Below, piece by piece: positions 47,271-57,249 of a stretch of DNA of 64,000 nt. The DNA lies in NCBI RefSeq assembly GCF_047511655.1, contig NC_133392.1:161438542-161502541 (forward strand). Direction: 5' to 3'. The notes below the pieces were generated by a model, which was given only the letters and a program-made list of their open reading frames with translations, was not told the origin of the DNA and searched no databases. The stretch comes from Castor canadensis (taxonomy: Eukaryota > Chordata > Mammalia > Rodentia > Castoridae). The position numbers and the translations under genes were made by a program. Every line of letters starts with the position of its first letter. Within the stretch, counting starts at the first letter, position 1.

Positions 47271-49904
47271 GAGCTTGGGCCAGCTGCTGTTCTGACTCTG
47301 GCTTCCACCCATGGGAGCAGCTTGGACACAGAGGTCCAGACCCCCCAAGCAAGGACCTGCTTCCTAGTAGGGATGCAAAGAACCTGGTGGGTGCCTCCTA
47401 AACCCCAGCATGCCACTCTGCAATGACCATGGCTGAAAACAGCCCCCAGGGCTCAGGGACCATCTCTTCCTCTGAATGGCCCCCTGGGGAAACACCTTGC
47501 AGCTGTGGGGGCTCCTTTGCCCCAAGGTGAGCATGGTTCAGAGCCCAGCACACAGTAGACCTGTGACAAGGTTCTGGGCTCCAGGGAAGATGAACAGATC
47601 CATGGGAACAGGCCAAAGACCCCAACCCCTGCAGGAACAGGAGGCCTCTGAGAAGAAGAGAGCTGGCAGATGCCAACAGCTGTTTCAGCCCTGAGGACAG
47701 ACGTAAGGGTGCCAAACACCCACTGGGCTTCAGGGTGTGGCTAGCTTTGATCACAGGGAGCCTCGGATGCACACACAAATCAGGAAGGGCAGCCTGCACA
47801 CGGTACAGAGTTGCAGGCACCTGTGCCTCCAAGTTTGAAAATAAAATCAGCTAAGAATAATGCATGTGTTTTATTTCAGGACCCAGCGATATGGCAGGAA
47901 TCAGAATCAATCCTTTGCTGGAGCCGAGGGAGGCCCACGGGAGGTAGGGCTTCAGGATGTGGTTTGTGCCTTGCTGGGGGTCCACATACCCTGTCTGACA
48001 TTGATGCCTTCCCCATGGCCCCCACAAAAGGTGGGAGGCTGAAAACAGATGGAGCAATTTTCCAAAGAGTGCAAAGAGATAAAAAAGAAAGCTTGCTCTG
48101 ACTCCTTATCTGATCTGAGATTCTGGTGTGCCCCAACCTGGCCCCAGGACCCCCAACACCCATGCAGCAGCACCCACGCAAAACACCATGCTGGAGCCTT
48201 GCCTATCCTCTGTGCAGTCCTCCCTACCTGAGGCCAGAGTGAAAGAACATGGGGCACAGACACATATACACTCTGCAACACTGAAGTTAAAACTCACTTT
48301 TATTCTCCAAAATGTCCTGATCTTTACCTGGCACAAGGTAAGGACGCTGCACTGACAAAGCCCCGCCAAGGTGGGGCCTGGGGATCAGGAAGGGCTGGCT
48401 GTGCACACAATACAGAGTGGCAGGGAAGAGAGCCCCCACCATGTACCCCCCAAGCCTGTGAGGTGGCAGGGCCAGGGGCAGGGCAAAGCCCACATGAGTC
48501 CCCGAGGGAGGCCTCCAGGGACTTCTGCAGGCCAGGACTTGATATTTGCATTAAGCACTTGGCTTTGTTATTCTTTCTAAAGTAGGAAAGTAGACAAAGC
48601 CACCTATTTCTCAACTCCACGGAGCACCAAATAGAAAGCAAACTGCAAGCATATGGAGGTTACTTCAATGGGGACCAGCACCAGAGCCAGAGATCTGGGG
48701 AGACATGGACCTGACAGAGCCCAGACCCCCATGTCTGGCCCTACCAAGTGACCCAAAGACATCTGGGCTTACCTCCATCACCCCTGAGACACCTCATTAT
48801 CACCCAACATCAAAATTCATATAGAATATAAATTCTGGGTAAAAAAGAAAAAAACAAATTGGCTTAAATCCATTTAGGTAAGTCAGGAGGCTACCAAGAA
48901 GGGAGAAGAAAAGTCCTTAGAGCCAGGAAAGCCCAAACACTTTGTGGGAATTACCTAAGATAACCGGGAAGCCCTGGGAAGCCCACTTGTCCGGTACCCC
49001 TGCAGCCCTGCTCACTGGCTTCCAGCTCAGCAGCCCAAGTTCTTTTCCTCCCACTTGCCCCTCAACACTGTGTGGGGTGAGGAAAGAGACACCCCACAAG
49101 AAGCCAAGTATCCCCTGCTTCTTCTGGGGAACGTTGAGAGGCACTGAGGCTGAGCCATGCTGCCTGCTTCTTCACCCTGAGCCACTTCTGTGCTGGGAAG
49201 AGCTGGCAGCCACCAGCATGAGCTTCCATACACAACTCCAGTCTCCTCAGAGCACACTTCAGAAGCAAGAGAAAGCATGAAATCAAGAAGGCCCTCTTTT
49301 ACCTGCCACCTGCTCCCCGCAAGGCCAGTGTTTTACTGCACACCAGTGGGAACAAGAAGTCAGCGTTCTCCATCACTCCCCTCAGCCACTGAAGACTCAG
49401 CTCAGACTCAGCCAGGATTTCCACAGGCAACACCGATCCAAGACACACACAGGCACACACGCTTGAACAGCCATGCTCGATGATGGAGCACAGCCTGGAA
49501 GTGAGCACCACTCTCACACGCATGCTATCCACAGAGAAGTCGCGCAGTTAGGAAAGTCTGGTGGCTTTCCTAACACGGTTTATTCTGCACGAGCCTCACC
49601 TCTCGAGGTTCAGAAGGCTGACATGCTAGGGAAATACAATGTGGGAGGACGCACATTCCTTGCCTTCCTCGCTTTCCCGAGCAGAGCAGGGCTTCGGGTG
49701 AGCAGACTTCCAAGTTTGAGCTTAGAGACACTACACGCAGGAAGGCTTTGCCTCTATGCCTGTAAAACTCCATGTCAATGTTTACCAGTTCTTCTTCCCA
49801 CCTGAGCTGGGAGGCTGGGGAGCTAACTGCTCCATGGTACTGGCCTCGGGTAGCAGGGGTGTCCCCTGTGTCCCATGGTGGGTTTTGGGTCACTCTGTGA
49901 CTGT

Positions 49905-50560
49905 ACCCCATATTGTTAAGCGTGGGGCTCAGATCAGAATGAAAAGAAGAAACCCATCTTCATCAGGTTTGTTAAAACACAGGCTCCACTGCCTCAGCCT
50001 TGAGAGATGGCGTTCGGGTACGGACACTGGACAAACCCTCAGGTTTGTAAAATGTGTGCGGGAGAATGCAGTGCTTATTTAGAGGAGACGAAATAGTCAC
50101 CAAGACCAAGCCATGTTTTAAAATGATTATAAATTATTTTAACAGTGCATTTGCAAAGGGTTATAAAAACAGCCATAATATATTTTTTCCCTTAGATTCT
50201 AGAATTACCAGTGTGACAGCTAATGCAATAATGATTTGTTTCAAATGCCAGTGTTTAAGCTGTATAAAGCTGATTTTATACATTTTTCCAGTAGGCCGCA
50301 TTGTAGTTAATGAAATTAAACACACCAATCGCATTTGTCCCCAGGGGACGAGGAACTGAACACACCACTGGTTTATTTTTTTATTAAAATAAATTGCAGC
50401 CGGCAAGATGGACTAATTGCATACAGAATTGAAAAAGAAACATTCCATTGATATAATTAAGCCAATTTTCATGGACAGAAATAGTTATAGTGGATATAAA
50501 ATAAGCAAAGCCCTCACCAGAACCTGACTTCCCTCCTTTTTTGCACAAAATGTTAACTAT
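49905..50560. promoter_or_regulatory. Strong candidate AT-rich developmental enhancer
   Basis: This is among the most AT-rich long stretches in the window, about 450 bases from 50090, and has no recognisable transposon in it. It is packed with homeodomain and POU-like cores: ATAAATTATTTTAAC near 50129, GCTAATGCAATAATG near 50219, GTAGTTAATGAAATTAAAC near 50305, GACTAATTGC near 50411 and GATATAATTAAGCC near 50450. AT-rich unique sequence in an intron that is otherwise GC-moderate is typical of deeply conserved enhancers near developmental regulators. Enhancer identity is inferred. Confidence 0.48.
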
Positions 50561-51417
50561 TAAACAAGCATGTATCTCCAGCGGCCAGCACTCCTATCTT
50601 CCCGCTCTGGGTATTGTTCCCAGGTCTCAGGAGAGGCTGCCCAGGGCCAGCCAGCCACCTCCAGACAGTGAAGGATCTGATGCTGAAACCCAGAAGGTCG
50701 GGAGTGATCAGAGCAGGGAGAAGCCATACCTCCTTTACTTGGGGGCCACTTGAATCAGGAGTCCAGAATGGTCACTGTGGCCCTGGCCATAGCCCATGAG
50801 GTCCCATTCTGGAGGCAAAATGGCCAATTCCAGACCAGCAACCTTGCGCCGGCCCTGCAACTCAGGTACACGCAGCAGTAGCAGCACTGCTCCCAAACTG
50901 CCTGGGGTGGGGCTGGCTGGTTACTCCACTCCAGAGTGTGTGTGGGGGGGTAAGCAGGCAGGTCCCACACTTCCTAGGGGTAAGGCACAGCCTCCTGCAC
51001 TTGCTCTGACCGGAAGGCAATAGGAGGGAGGAGGACAGGCAAGGCCATCCCCCGTCAACACTGGCTACTCTGCACCTGCCCTTGGGAGAGGGCACCCACA
51101 GCCAGGGCAGGAGAACCAGACAACCACTCCCTGGAGCAGAGAGTCCAGCCCGGAGCAAATACAGAACCCAGTCTGCACGCAGCCATGGCACAGTTCATGA
51201 CTGCATTCACAAACTGTAAGCACTTAGATGTCTACTTGCCTTTTAAGAACAAAAACCTGTTCCAAGCTGAGCATTGGCCTTGAGAAAATAAGTTTAACCC
51301 TGACACATTAAAAAAAAAACAAAAAACTATGGGATTAACTAGAGTCTGCAGTGCCCTGTGGGGAAGGAGTGCTACATGAGAAAGTTTGGAGGTATTCATT
51401 GAACTGACATTCCCTTG

Positions 51418-51497
51418 AACCCTGAACTTGCTGTGTGGCTGAGTGATCTACTCTACCTCTCTGTGCCTGAAGTTTCTTATGCCTAAAAGAGGCGCCA
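51418..51497 (+). repeat. MIR SINE fragment
   Basis: ACTTGCTGTGTGGCTGAGTG, CTCTACCTCTCTGTGCCTGA and AGTTTCTTATGCCTAAAAGAG follow the forward MIR core (tgtgtgaccttgggcaag ... cctctctgtgcctcagtttcctcatctgtaaa). Confidence 0.65.
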
Positions 51498-52009
51498 GCT
51501 ACTCCACACTTCCTCCTCCCCAGGGCAGGTGGAGGGGTTGTTGGGGTCATGTCTACAGGGGAACCACCGCAATGCTTCCACAAGCGCCCTGACCAGCTGC
51601 CTCCAGGCTGTACCCACTGCCTTGACTGAAGTTGGGTGTTTGACTTCTAGAGGATGGGGTAGGGAGAAGATGAGGGGAGGGAGATTCTGAAAATCCTTTC
51701 CTCTGCCCTCACTTCCGTCCCCCCCCCCCACACACACAGATCTCTCCTGTCCTCACCCCCATGCCCCCACTGCCGACTTAGAACTCCAGCGTATCTCAGC
51801 TCAGGTCCCCCGGAGACAACGAAGGGCATGCCAGCCAACCGGGGCCAGGCGCCCACACAGTCTGGGCTGGGGTCGAGGGTCTGGGAGTTCAGACGCTGAC
51901 ACTGTCCTTTTCTGCCAGGGAAGCCAAGAGGCAGGGGGACTCCTTGGGGCTCCAAAGAGAAAGGCGCTGCTCTGGCTGGGCTGGGGGTCAGGCCTTGGCT
52001 GCGCGGTGT

Positions 52010-52290
52010 AGACGCGGGCGCTACGGTGCACAGTAATTGGCCGCCACTTTATGCGCGGGGAGCAGGGAGCCGCTGCGACCACCAGCCGAGCCCGGCGTTC
52101 CCAGGCCCCGCGTACCCGCCCGCCTATGCCATCTGGAGAATCTGCACCCAGGGGTCCAGCGCGGCGCTGCGCTGCGCCGTGGCGAGGCCCGGCCGGCTCC
52201 CTCCGCCTCGCCAAGTTTCTTTCCCTCCCTGGGAAGGCACAGCAGCCGCTCCTTGTGTTCGGGCGCGCGGCTTCCGTGAGTGCTGCTTCC
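52010..52290. promoter_or_regulatory. Small intronic CpG island
   Basis: About 280 bases of CpG-dense sequence (GCGCGGTGTAGACGCGGGCGC near 51997-52022 through GTTCGGGCGCGCGGC near 52258) are isolated in intron 1, about 4.3 kb downstream of the PRDM16 exon. It directly abuts an AT-rich homeodomain-motif block. It could be an alternative promoter, an enhancer-associated orphan island, or the start of an intronic transcript. No start site is visible. Confidence 0.5.
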
Positions 52291-52510
52291 AAGACTTTAT
52301 ACTCGGGTTTCATTCAAAACCTGATAAATTGTATTTAACGCTATTTGAAATTTTTAAACGAAATCAATCAAAAGACTTTTAATCCTGGGTAATTTTTGTT
52401 GAAACTCTAATTGTACGTCATCTTAATTATCAGTACCAGCCCCCCAAGGATCCCTAATTGCCTCCTAATTGAATAAAATAGGGGGCTAATCGCACCCATG
52501 GAAGCCAGCG
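52291..52510. promoter_or_regulatory. Candidate homeodomain-motif enhancer next to intronic CpG island
   Basis: AT-rich block with CTAATTG three times (52407-52413, 52454-52460, 52465-52471), TTAATTAT at 52423-52430, AAATCAATCA (PBX/HOX-like) at 52361-52370, a CRE-like TACGTCAT at 52414-52421 and GGCTAATCGC near 52484. So many TAAT cores in about 150 bases strongly suggest homeodomain input. Function is inferred. Confidence 0.45.
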
Positions 52511-54009
52511 AGCAGTTGCTGGACAAGCCTCCCCCAGGGGTCCTGGGGGGGGAGCCCAAGCCGCCCACACCGGCCTCTGGGTAGAAACCGGAGACTTAAG
52601 ACTTAGCACCCTGCCCCAGCACTGTCCAGAAGGACTTGGAGGTCTCAGCAACCAGAGGGCTAGGAGGTCTGGCCGCACCTGTTCCCCACAAGAGAAGCTG
52701 GGCGGGCCCAGGCCAGTGGGTGCTTAGAGACCCTAGGGCACAGCCTGCACTGGCCTGGGTTGGGGTGGGGGGCTATCCAGCAGCAAACTAGCCCCTTAGG
52801 TCTCTACACCGTGGCACACCAGTCTGTGGCAGGGGCAGGACCTATGGCTCACTGCACAGGGCAGCCGGGCACTGGCGGCCAGCCTGCACCCGCTCCTCCA
52901 CTATAGCCTCTGCGTTTTTCCGCCTAAAGCGGGGGGCAAGACAATTCTACCAAGCCGCTCCTGGTGCTGCCGCCCTAGCCAGTGTCCAGAGGAAAGGTTG
53001 GAGGCTGGGCTCTGGGGAGAGCCTGGGGGAGGGGCAGACTGCCCTGGGGAAGGTGGGAGAAGGGTAGGACTCAGCAAGCAGAGCCTGGCCTGTTTTCATC
53101 TGGAAGAAGGAACCAGGCTTAGAGCTGGGCCTGCAGCCTGCTCGACCCCACCCTGTGTCTCACACAAAGACCCACAGCGGGCAGGCCTAGGTAGTGGTTG
53201 TGGGGAAGGCCATTGTCACAGCCCTGGGATCATGGGTCTGTCACCTCCATGGGAATCAGGCCTCAGAGAATGAGGGCGGCTCTGCTGAGGGCCCTGGCTG
53301 TTGAGTGTCTGGGTACATGCCCCGCAAAGAGGCCCCCGACTGTGCTATGAGAAGGGTAGAGGTCAGAAGGGCACCTTGGCTGTGCTAAACCCCCACCAGC
53401 CCACCTGGCTCACCAATAGTGGCAGAAACAACAAAGCTATTGTTGAGAATTTCGTGTATGTGGGTTTTTTTTAATGTGGGAGGACAGTCCCGTGTCCCCA
53501 CTGGCCAGCAGCACTGGCCCAGAATGAGTAAGGAGACCCTGACCCTAAGCTGTCCTCACTCTGCCCCTGGCCCCATCCTCAGGTTTTCCATCAGCTGAGT
53601 CCCAGTGCCATCTTGAGTGCCCCTTGACCTTTGCCCTTGGAAAGCGCATCGAATACCCCCACCATGGCCCCCAAAATGCTACCAACTCAGGCACCTAGCA
53701 GGCCCAGCTGGAGCAAGCCATCCCAGCTAGGGCCTAGAATACAGTTAGCAGGAAACACAAACGAAATTATGGCCCCAGGTGCACCCTCAGGCTCGTCCCC
53801 ACCAAGCACTGGGTTAGGAGGTAACATACATTGGTCTGGTTGTCCTTCTGTCCCCTATACACAATTTCAGGGACAGCCCAGGGCCCAAGTGCACCAGAGC
53901 CCGAATAACCATGACCTTGCTTCCTTCCCCCAGTCCATGACCCCGGTGGGGTTGTGGTGGGGAGGAGGATGCTCTGTTGGCTGCTGAGTGCCAGCTCTGC
54001 TGCCTCCGA

Positions 54010-54125
54010 TTCAGGTAATGGAGTCGGTCCCCGGGGACTTTCACATCTGCTTAAAATATTGTTCAATGAAATGAAATTCCTCAGCTGATCCTGCGCTGTT
54101 TGGAGCAGGCAGCCCCGACCGGCCG
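54010..54125. promoter_or_regulatory. Candidate regulatory patch at the CpG-island edge
   Basis: The stretch CTTAAAATATTGTTCAATG (about 54049-54067), followed by AAATGAAATTCCTCAGC, is an AT-rich core between GC-rich flanks. It is repeat-free. Weak support by composition. Confidence 0.25.
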
Positions 54126-56198
54126 ACCGGAGTCTGCCTCAGCCACCTTCTTGGAGAGTGCCGGGAGCAGCAGTCCCAGCTGTGGAGCCTGGAGCCAGGT
54201 CTCATGGCGCACCTAAGAGAGGGTTCTCTCGGCCTGTCGCGGGTCAAACTCCTATGGGCTGTTTCTCACTAAGATCGCCCAGGAAAGAGAAGCCAGCGCT
54301 CTGTACTCCAATCGGTCGGGTCCTCCGATTCTCTGGCCTTCAGGCCAGGCTGTAGGACCCTGCCAGGCACCCGTTCCGGTCTTGAGTAGAGCCGAGCCCA
54401 GGCAACCCTCCCCACCTGGCGGAGGTGCAACAGTCGGAAAGCTGAGCTCAGGCAGCGACCCACCCGGCGTGGGCCTCTGGGAAGTTTCCGGGGCCGCGCG
54501 GGGAGCGCTGAGCCAGCCTCTCGCTTGCAGCGAAGGCCGGGAGGAGCGCAGTAGCGTTGCTCTTTCTCGCTCCAGCTCTGGGCCCTTCCTCTGCAAGCCT
54601 AACCAGCGCGGCCTGCAGCCAGGGAGTCGGCACAGAGAAGGTCCGCGGTGCACACGCAGACCCCAATAGAACACAACGCTTGGTCCTCGCGCCGTGGGCA
54701 GACACGCAGTGCGCACATAGTCCCTTCGCGTCCGCAGCAAAACGTTCGGCCCTGTTCGTACCAGAGGGGTCAGAGGTCACGGGAGGCCCTGCAGGCAGAG
54801 GCCAAGGGCAGCTGGCGAGGAACCCGGCTAGAAGGGGGCGTCTCACTCAGGGGCCACGAAACGCTAACGGCGGAACCCAGGGGAGCCTGGCAGAAGATGG
54901 GAGCTGCTTTTCCCTGCAGGCTGGCCGCGCGGCCTAGGGCTGTGGGGGCCGCTGTGGGGCAGAGTCCGGCCGGGTCCCGAACACGAAGGAGTGGAGCTTT
55001 TTCGGAAAACTGCCGAGAGTCCCGCACCCAGTGGGCTGACGCCTGAGGGTTCAGCCCTGGGTGCCGCGAGGCTGGGCCGGGCAGGACCGGGCCCTGGAGG
55101 AGCGAACGGAATGGCCTGGTGGTGGGGCAGGGGTCCCGAGCGGAGCGGGCCAGGGCTCCCCTTCCGCGGGCGGGCAGGAGGCAGAGGAGGGGGCGGCACG
55201 ACCAGGCGGCGCCGAGTCCGCTCTGCGCGGTTCTTGTCGCTTCGTTGTAGCCGGGCCGCGGCCGGGCTGCGGGAGCCGCGCTCGCCGGGCCGCGGCGCCG
55301 CCTGTCCCCACCTGCCTGTCGCGACGGCCGCCAGGGCCGCAGCCCCCGGCCCTCCGGCCTCGCAGCGGATGGCGCCAGCGGCCGGACTCGCAGGGTACGC
55401 GGGCTGCTCGGGGGCGCAGTGGCAGCGTTGGCGCGGACGCCGGGAGCACCCGGCCCGCGGCAAGGACCCGCCGGCGGCAGGCTGCGTGCGGAGTCCCAGG
55501 CTCGGCCCAGGGCGGAGCGAAAGAGAAAGTAAGACCCGGGCCCGGGCAGTCTCGCCGGGGCAGTTCCGTCCCCATGGGCCTCGCAGCTGTGCCAGGCGAG
55601 CGTGTGCGGGAGGGTCCGAGCGAGCGGGGCCGAGGGCGGTGGCGGCGGCCGGTCGGAAAGCGGCTGGTGGGGACCCTGCTGCTGGAGGCACCAGCGCCGG
55701 AGCGGCCGGCGCGAGCTGCCAGAGTCACAGAGGAGCGCCCGCCACCACGCGGGGCACCACTTGGGAATAAACTTCACGACCACAGTTCCAAGAGCTGGGA
55801 AAGTCTCCATTTTGCTCCCCAAGTGGCTGCGGCCGTGTTGCCTTCGCCACCCCTGCCCTCGCTCCTGGGGAGTCGGGTGGGCGCAGGCCCGCGCCCCCTC
55901 CTCCGCCCCCTCCCCGGCTCGGGGTCTCCCTCCTCTGCGCCCGGCTGGCGGACGCCAAAGGCGGTGCTCTAGCGCCCACTATTTCAAAAGCCCGGAATAT
56001 GATTTGACCAGGACTGAGAGCCACTCGGAGAGAGAGAGGGAGAGAGCGAGCGAGGAGGAAAAAGTTGCTCTCCCCTTTCGTCAACTTTTCGCTAACTTTC
56101 GCTTTTCGCTCCCCTCCACCCCCAGCCCTCCCCCTCCGCCCCCCTCCCCGGCCCCCACCGCGCGCCTCGGGTTCCCGGGCCCGAGCGCCTGACACTGT

Positions 56199-56227
56199 GG
56201 GGGGGAGGGGGTTCGGCGGGGAGGGGG
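56199..56227 (+). other. G-quadruplex-forming motif near PRDM16 exon 1
   Basis: Four G runs (7, 5, 4 and 5 Gs, with a two-base GG in one loop) separated by A, TTCGGC and A loops lie about 225-250 bases inside intron 1. They are on the PRDM16 template strand; the RNA-sense strand is C-rich. The pattern satisfies the usual G3+N1-7 rule. Folding is predicted, not shown. Confidence 0.6.
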
Positions 56228-56444
56228 CCGGCGCCTTCGGGGAGCGCGCGGCCCGGGCGCCCCGAGCCTCTGCGCCGAGCCCGGCCGCCCCGGAGCGCGG
56301 GAGGCGGAGCAGCCCCCGGGCCGCACGACCGAGCCGGGGGCCGGAGCAGCAGGCGCGCCGACCGCGCCCCGACGCGCACCCCTGGCCCGGGTACCCCGGC
56401 CCCGCGGCCCGGGCCCGGCAGCGCGGCGCGGCCGAGCGCGGGAG

Positions 56445-56450
56445 ACTTAC
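56445..56450 (-). other. PRDM16: Splice donor of PRDM16 exon 1
   Basis: The minus strand reads CCAAAA|GTAAGTCTCC, so the intron begins with GTAAGT at 56450-56445. This is a full U1-complementary donor, and it interrupts the codon after Lys12 in phase 1. Its position fits the PRDM16 exon 1 boundary, where the next residue (Ser in the known protein) would be completed by exon 2, beyond the left edge of this window. Confidence 0.9.
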
Positions 56451-56487
56451 TTTTGGCTAGCTTCCTCGCCCTCGCCTTGGATCGCAT
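56451..56487 (-). CDS. PRDM16: PRDM16 first coding exon (N-terminal 12 codons, partial CDS)
   Basis: On the minus strand an ATG at 56487-56485 opens MRSKARARKLAK plus one base of the next codon, then a consensus GTAAGT donor. PRDM16 starts with this peptide. Its paralogue MECOM (MDS1-EVI1) starts MRSKGRARKLAT, so Ala at position 5 and Lys at position 12 favour PRDM16. The start context is gacaccATGc, with A at -3. The exon ends in phase 1. From family knowledge, PRDM16 is a nuclear PR/SET-domain, C2H2 zinc-finger regulator that binds CtBP and acts in brown-fat fate, haematopoietic and neural stem cells, heart and craniofacial development. This exon precedes the PR domain, which lies in downstream exons outside the window. 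Only about 1% of the protein is encoded here. The apparent longer reading frame continuing to 56092 runs into intron and is not coding. Confidence 0.93.
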
Positions 56488-56660
56488 GGTGTCGGCTCGC
56501 GGAATCTCTCTCCTCCTCCTTGAGCCCAGAAGCAGCTACACACTATCTTCATCTCCCCAGCATTGTCAGTTTGGACACCTTCGCACATGCGCACAGAGCA
56601 CTCAATCTGACACCCCTCGCCGGGGCCAAAAAAACTTTGCAATGTATTCATCATCCTCAT
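56457..56660 (-). other. Upstream ORF overlapping the PRDM16 start codon
   Basis: On the minus strand an ATG at 56660-56658 opens 67 codons in a different frame from PRDM16. The ORF has no stop before the PRDM16 ATG and ends at a TAG at 56459-56457, 29 bases inside the PRDM16 coding segment. Further in-frame ATGs occur at 56654, 56651, 56588 and 56552. A separate MLGR mini-ORF starts at 56563. If the transcript begins upstream of 56660, ribosomes starting at any of these in-frame ATGs would terminate past the main start and could not simply rescan, which predicts translational repression or a need for leaky scanning. I recognise no protein family in the peptide; a regulatory role is inferred. 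Confidence 0.5.
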
Positions 56661-56810
56661 CGTCGCGCCGCCGCCGCCTCGGCGCGGGATTGGGGGGCTC
56701 TCCTCGGCCTTCCCGGTCTTCACCTCACTTCTCTCTCCCCCCTCCCCCCCCCTTTTCAGCGCAGCTCGGAACTGGCCCTTTAAGAAGACATTCTGTGCTC
56801 GGCGCTCCCG
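56488..56810 (-). other. PRDM16: PRDM16 5'UTR portion of exon 1 (right limit estimated)
   Basis: This is the sequence immediately upstream of the PRDM16 start codon. It contains a GGAGGAGGAGAG purine run next to the ATG, a stretch with CATTGCAAAGT and a T7 run near 56630-56650, a CGG-rich block at about 56665-56690 and a polypurine run (pyrimidines on plus) at about 56730-56755. The ATG triplets upstream of the real start at 56660, 56654, 56651, 56588 and 56552 lie in one frame, and one more at 56563 opens a four-codon ORF. The transcription start is not visible. The right limit is set about 30 bases below the TATA-like TTTTAAA and is only an estimate. Confidence 0.6.
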
Positions 56811-56900
56811 CCCGGGGCCCGCACCCCGGACACTTTAAAAGGACCCAGGTGGCCCTGGAGGCGAGGTGACCGTCCCCCCGCCCTGCCCCTGCGTTGCGTC
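56775..56900 (-). promoter_or_regulatory. PRDM16: Putative PRDM16 core promoter
   Basis: This GC-rich stretch lies 290-410 bases upstream of the PRDM16 ATG. On the minus strand it holds a TATA-like TTTTAAA at 56840-56834 and a second TTAAAGG at about 56784-56777, surrounded by GC-box-like GGGCGGG. It sits inside the main CpG island. A start site roughly 25-35 bases below the first box would give a 5'UTR of about 320 bases. CpG-island promoters usually have dispersed starts, so the TATA assignment is tentative. Confidence 0.4.
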
Positions 56901-57009
56901 GCGCTGAGGCTCCCGCCCCAGCCGGGGCCGAAGATAGGGTGGCGGCTGCGGTTTTCTGCGCGACTTCCTTGGATCTCGGGGCAAACGCGCTGATAGTTCA
57001 GACGCGGAT

Positions 57010-57062
57010 CTGGGCTGTTATTGCTTCGTTTTATTACATTTTATTACTAATTAAAAAGCTTT
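57010..57062. promoter_or_regulatory. AT-rich homeodomain-motif patch inside the promoter CpG island
   Basis: Some 50 bases of AT-rich sequence lie abruptly within GC-rich flanks, between the PRDM16 start region and the putative divergent exon. TTTTATTAC occurs twice in a 10-bp phase (57029-57037 and 57039-57047), followed at once by CTAATTAA (57047-57054), a canonical homeodomain core. The spacing would place both repeats on the same DNA face. It may be a Hox/homeodomain regulatory site shared by the divergent promoters; no binding can be shown from sequence. Confidence 0.4.
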
Positions 57063-57249
57063 CGTTCACGTTCTCCCCAGCCCGCTCTTCTCCCGAACGC
57101 TTCCCTCGGTCCCGGCCCCCGCCCCGTGATCACTGAGGGGGTGTCGGGGCCCGCGCGCCAGAACCCGGCTCCTCCGAAGCCCCCTCCGGGCCCCGCCGCC
57201 CCCCTCGGGCCTCCCCGGGCCCCCGCCCCCTCCCCTTCGCCCCCACCCA

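Larger units (their letters stand above)
1..56450 (-). other. PRDM16: PRDM16 intron 1 (5' part; continues beyond the left edge)
   Basis: The exon 1 donor is at 56450, and no further PRDM16 exon (PR domain or zinc-finger coding) is visible to its left, so all of this is intron 1. In human this intron is well over 100 kb, so a 56-kb stretch without the next exon is expected. It is poor in young transposons and punctuated by enhancer-like blocks. The plain stretches between the features listed separately (for example 8500-10500, 16600-19000, 28000-34300, 35600-38000 and 40800-44600) contain only short open frames of no recognisable family. Confidence 0.88.

Noticed and set aside
54770..55972. 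Long open frames (225-350 codons) on both strands at 54.8-56.0 kb
   Set aside because: They overlap each other on opposite strands inside a CpG island. GC-rich DNA has few stop codons, and the peptides are Ala/Gly/Arg/Pro-rich with no domain.
56092..56450. Extension of the PRDM16 frame past Lys12
   Set aside because: A consensus GTAAGT donor interrupts it, and the downstream translation is compositional with no similarity to PRDM16.
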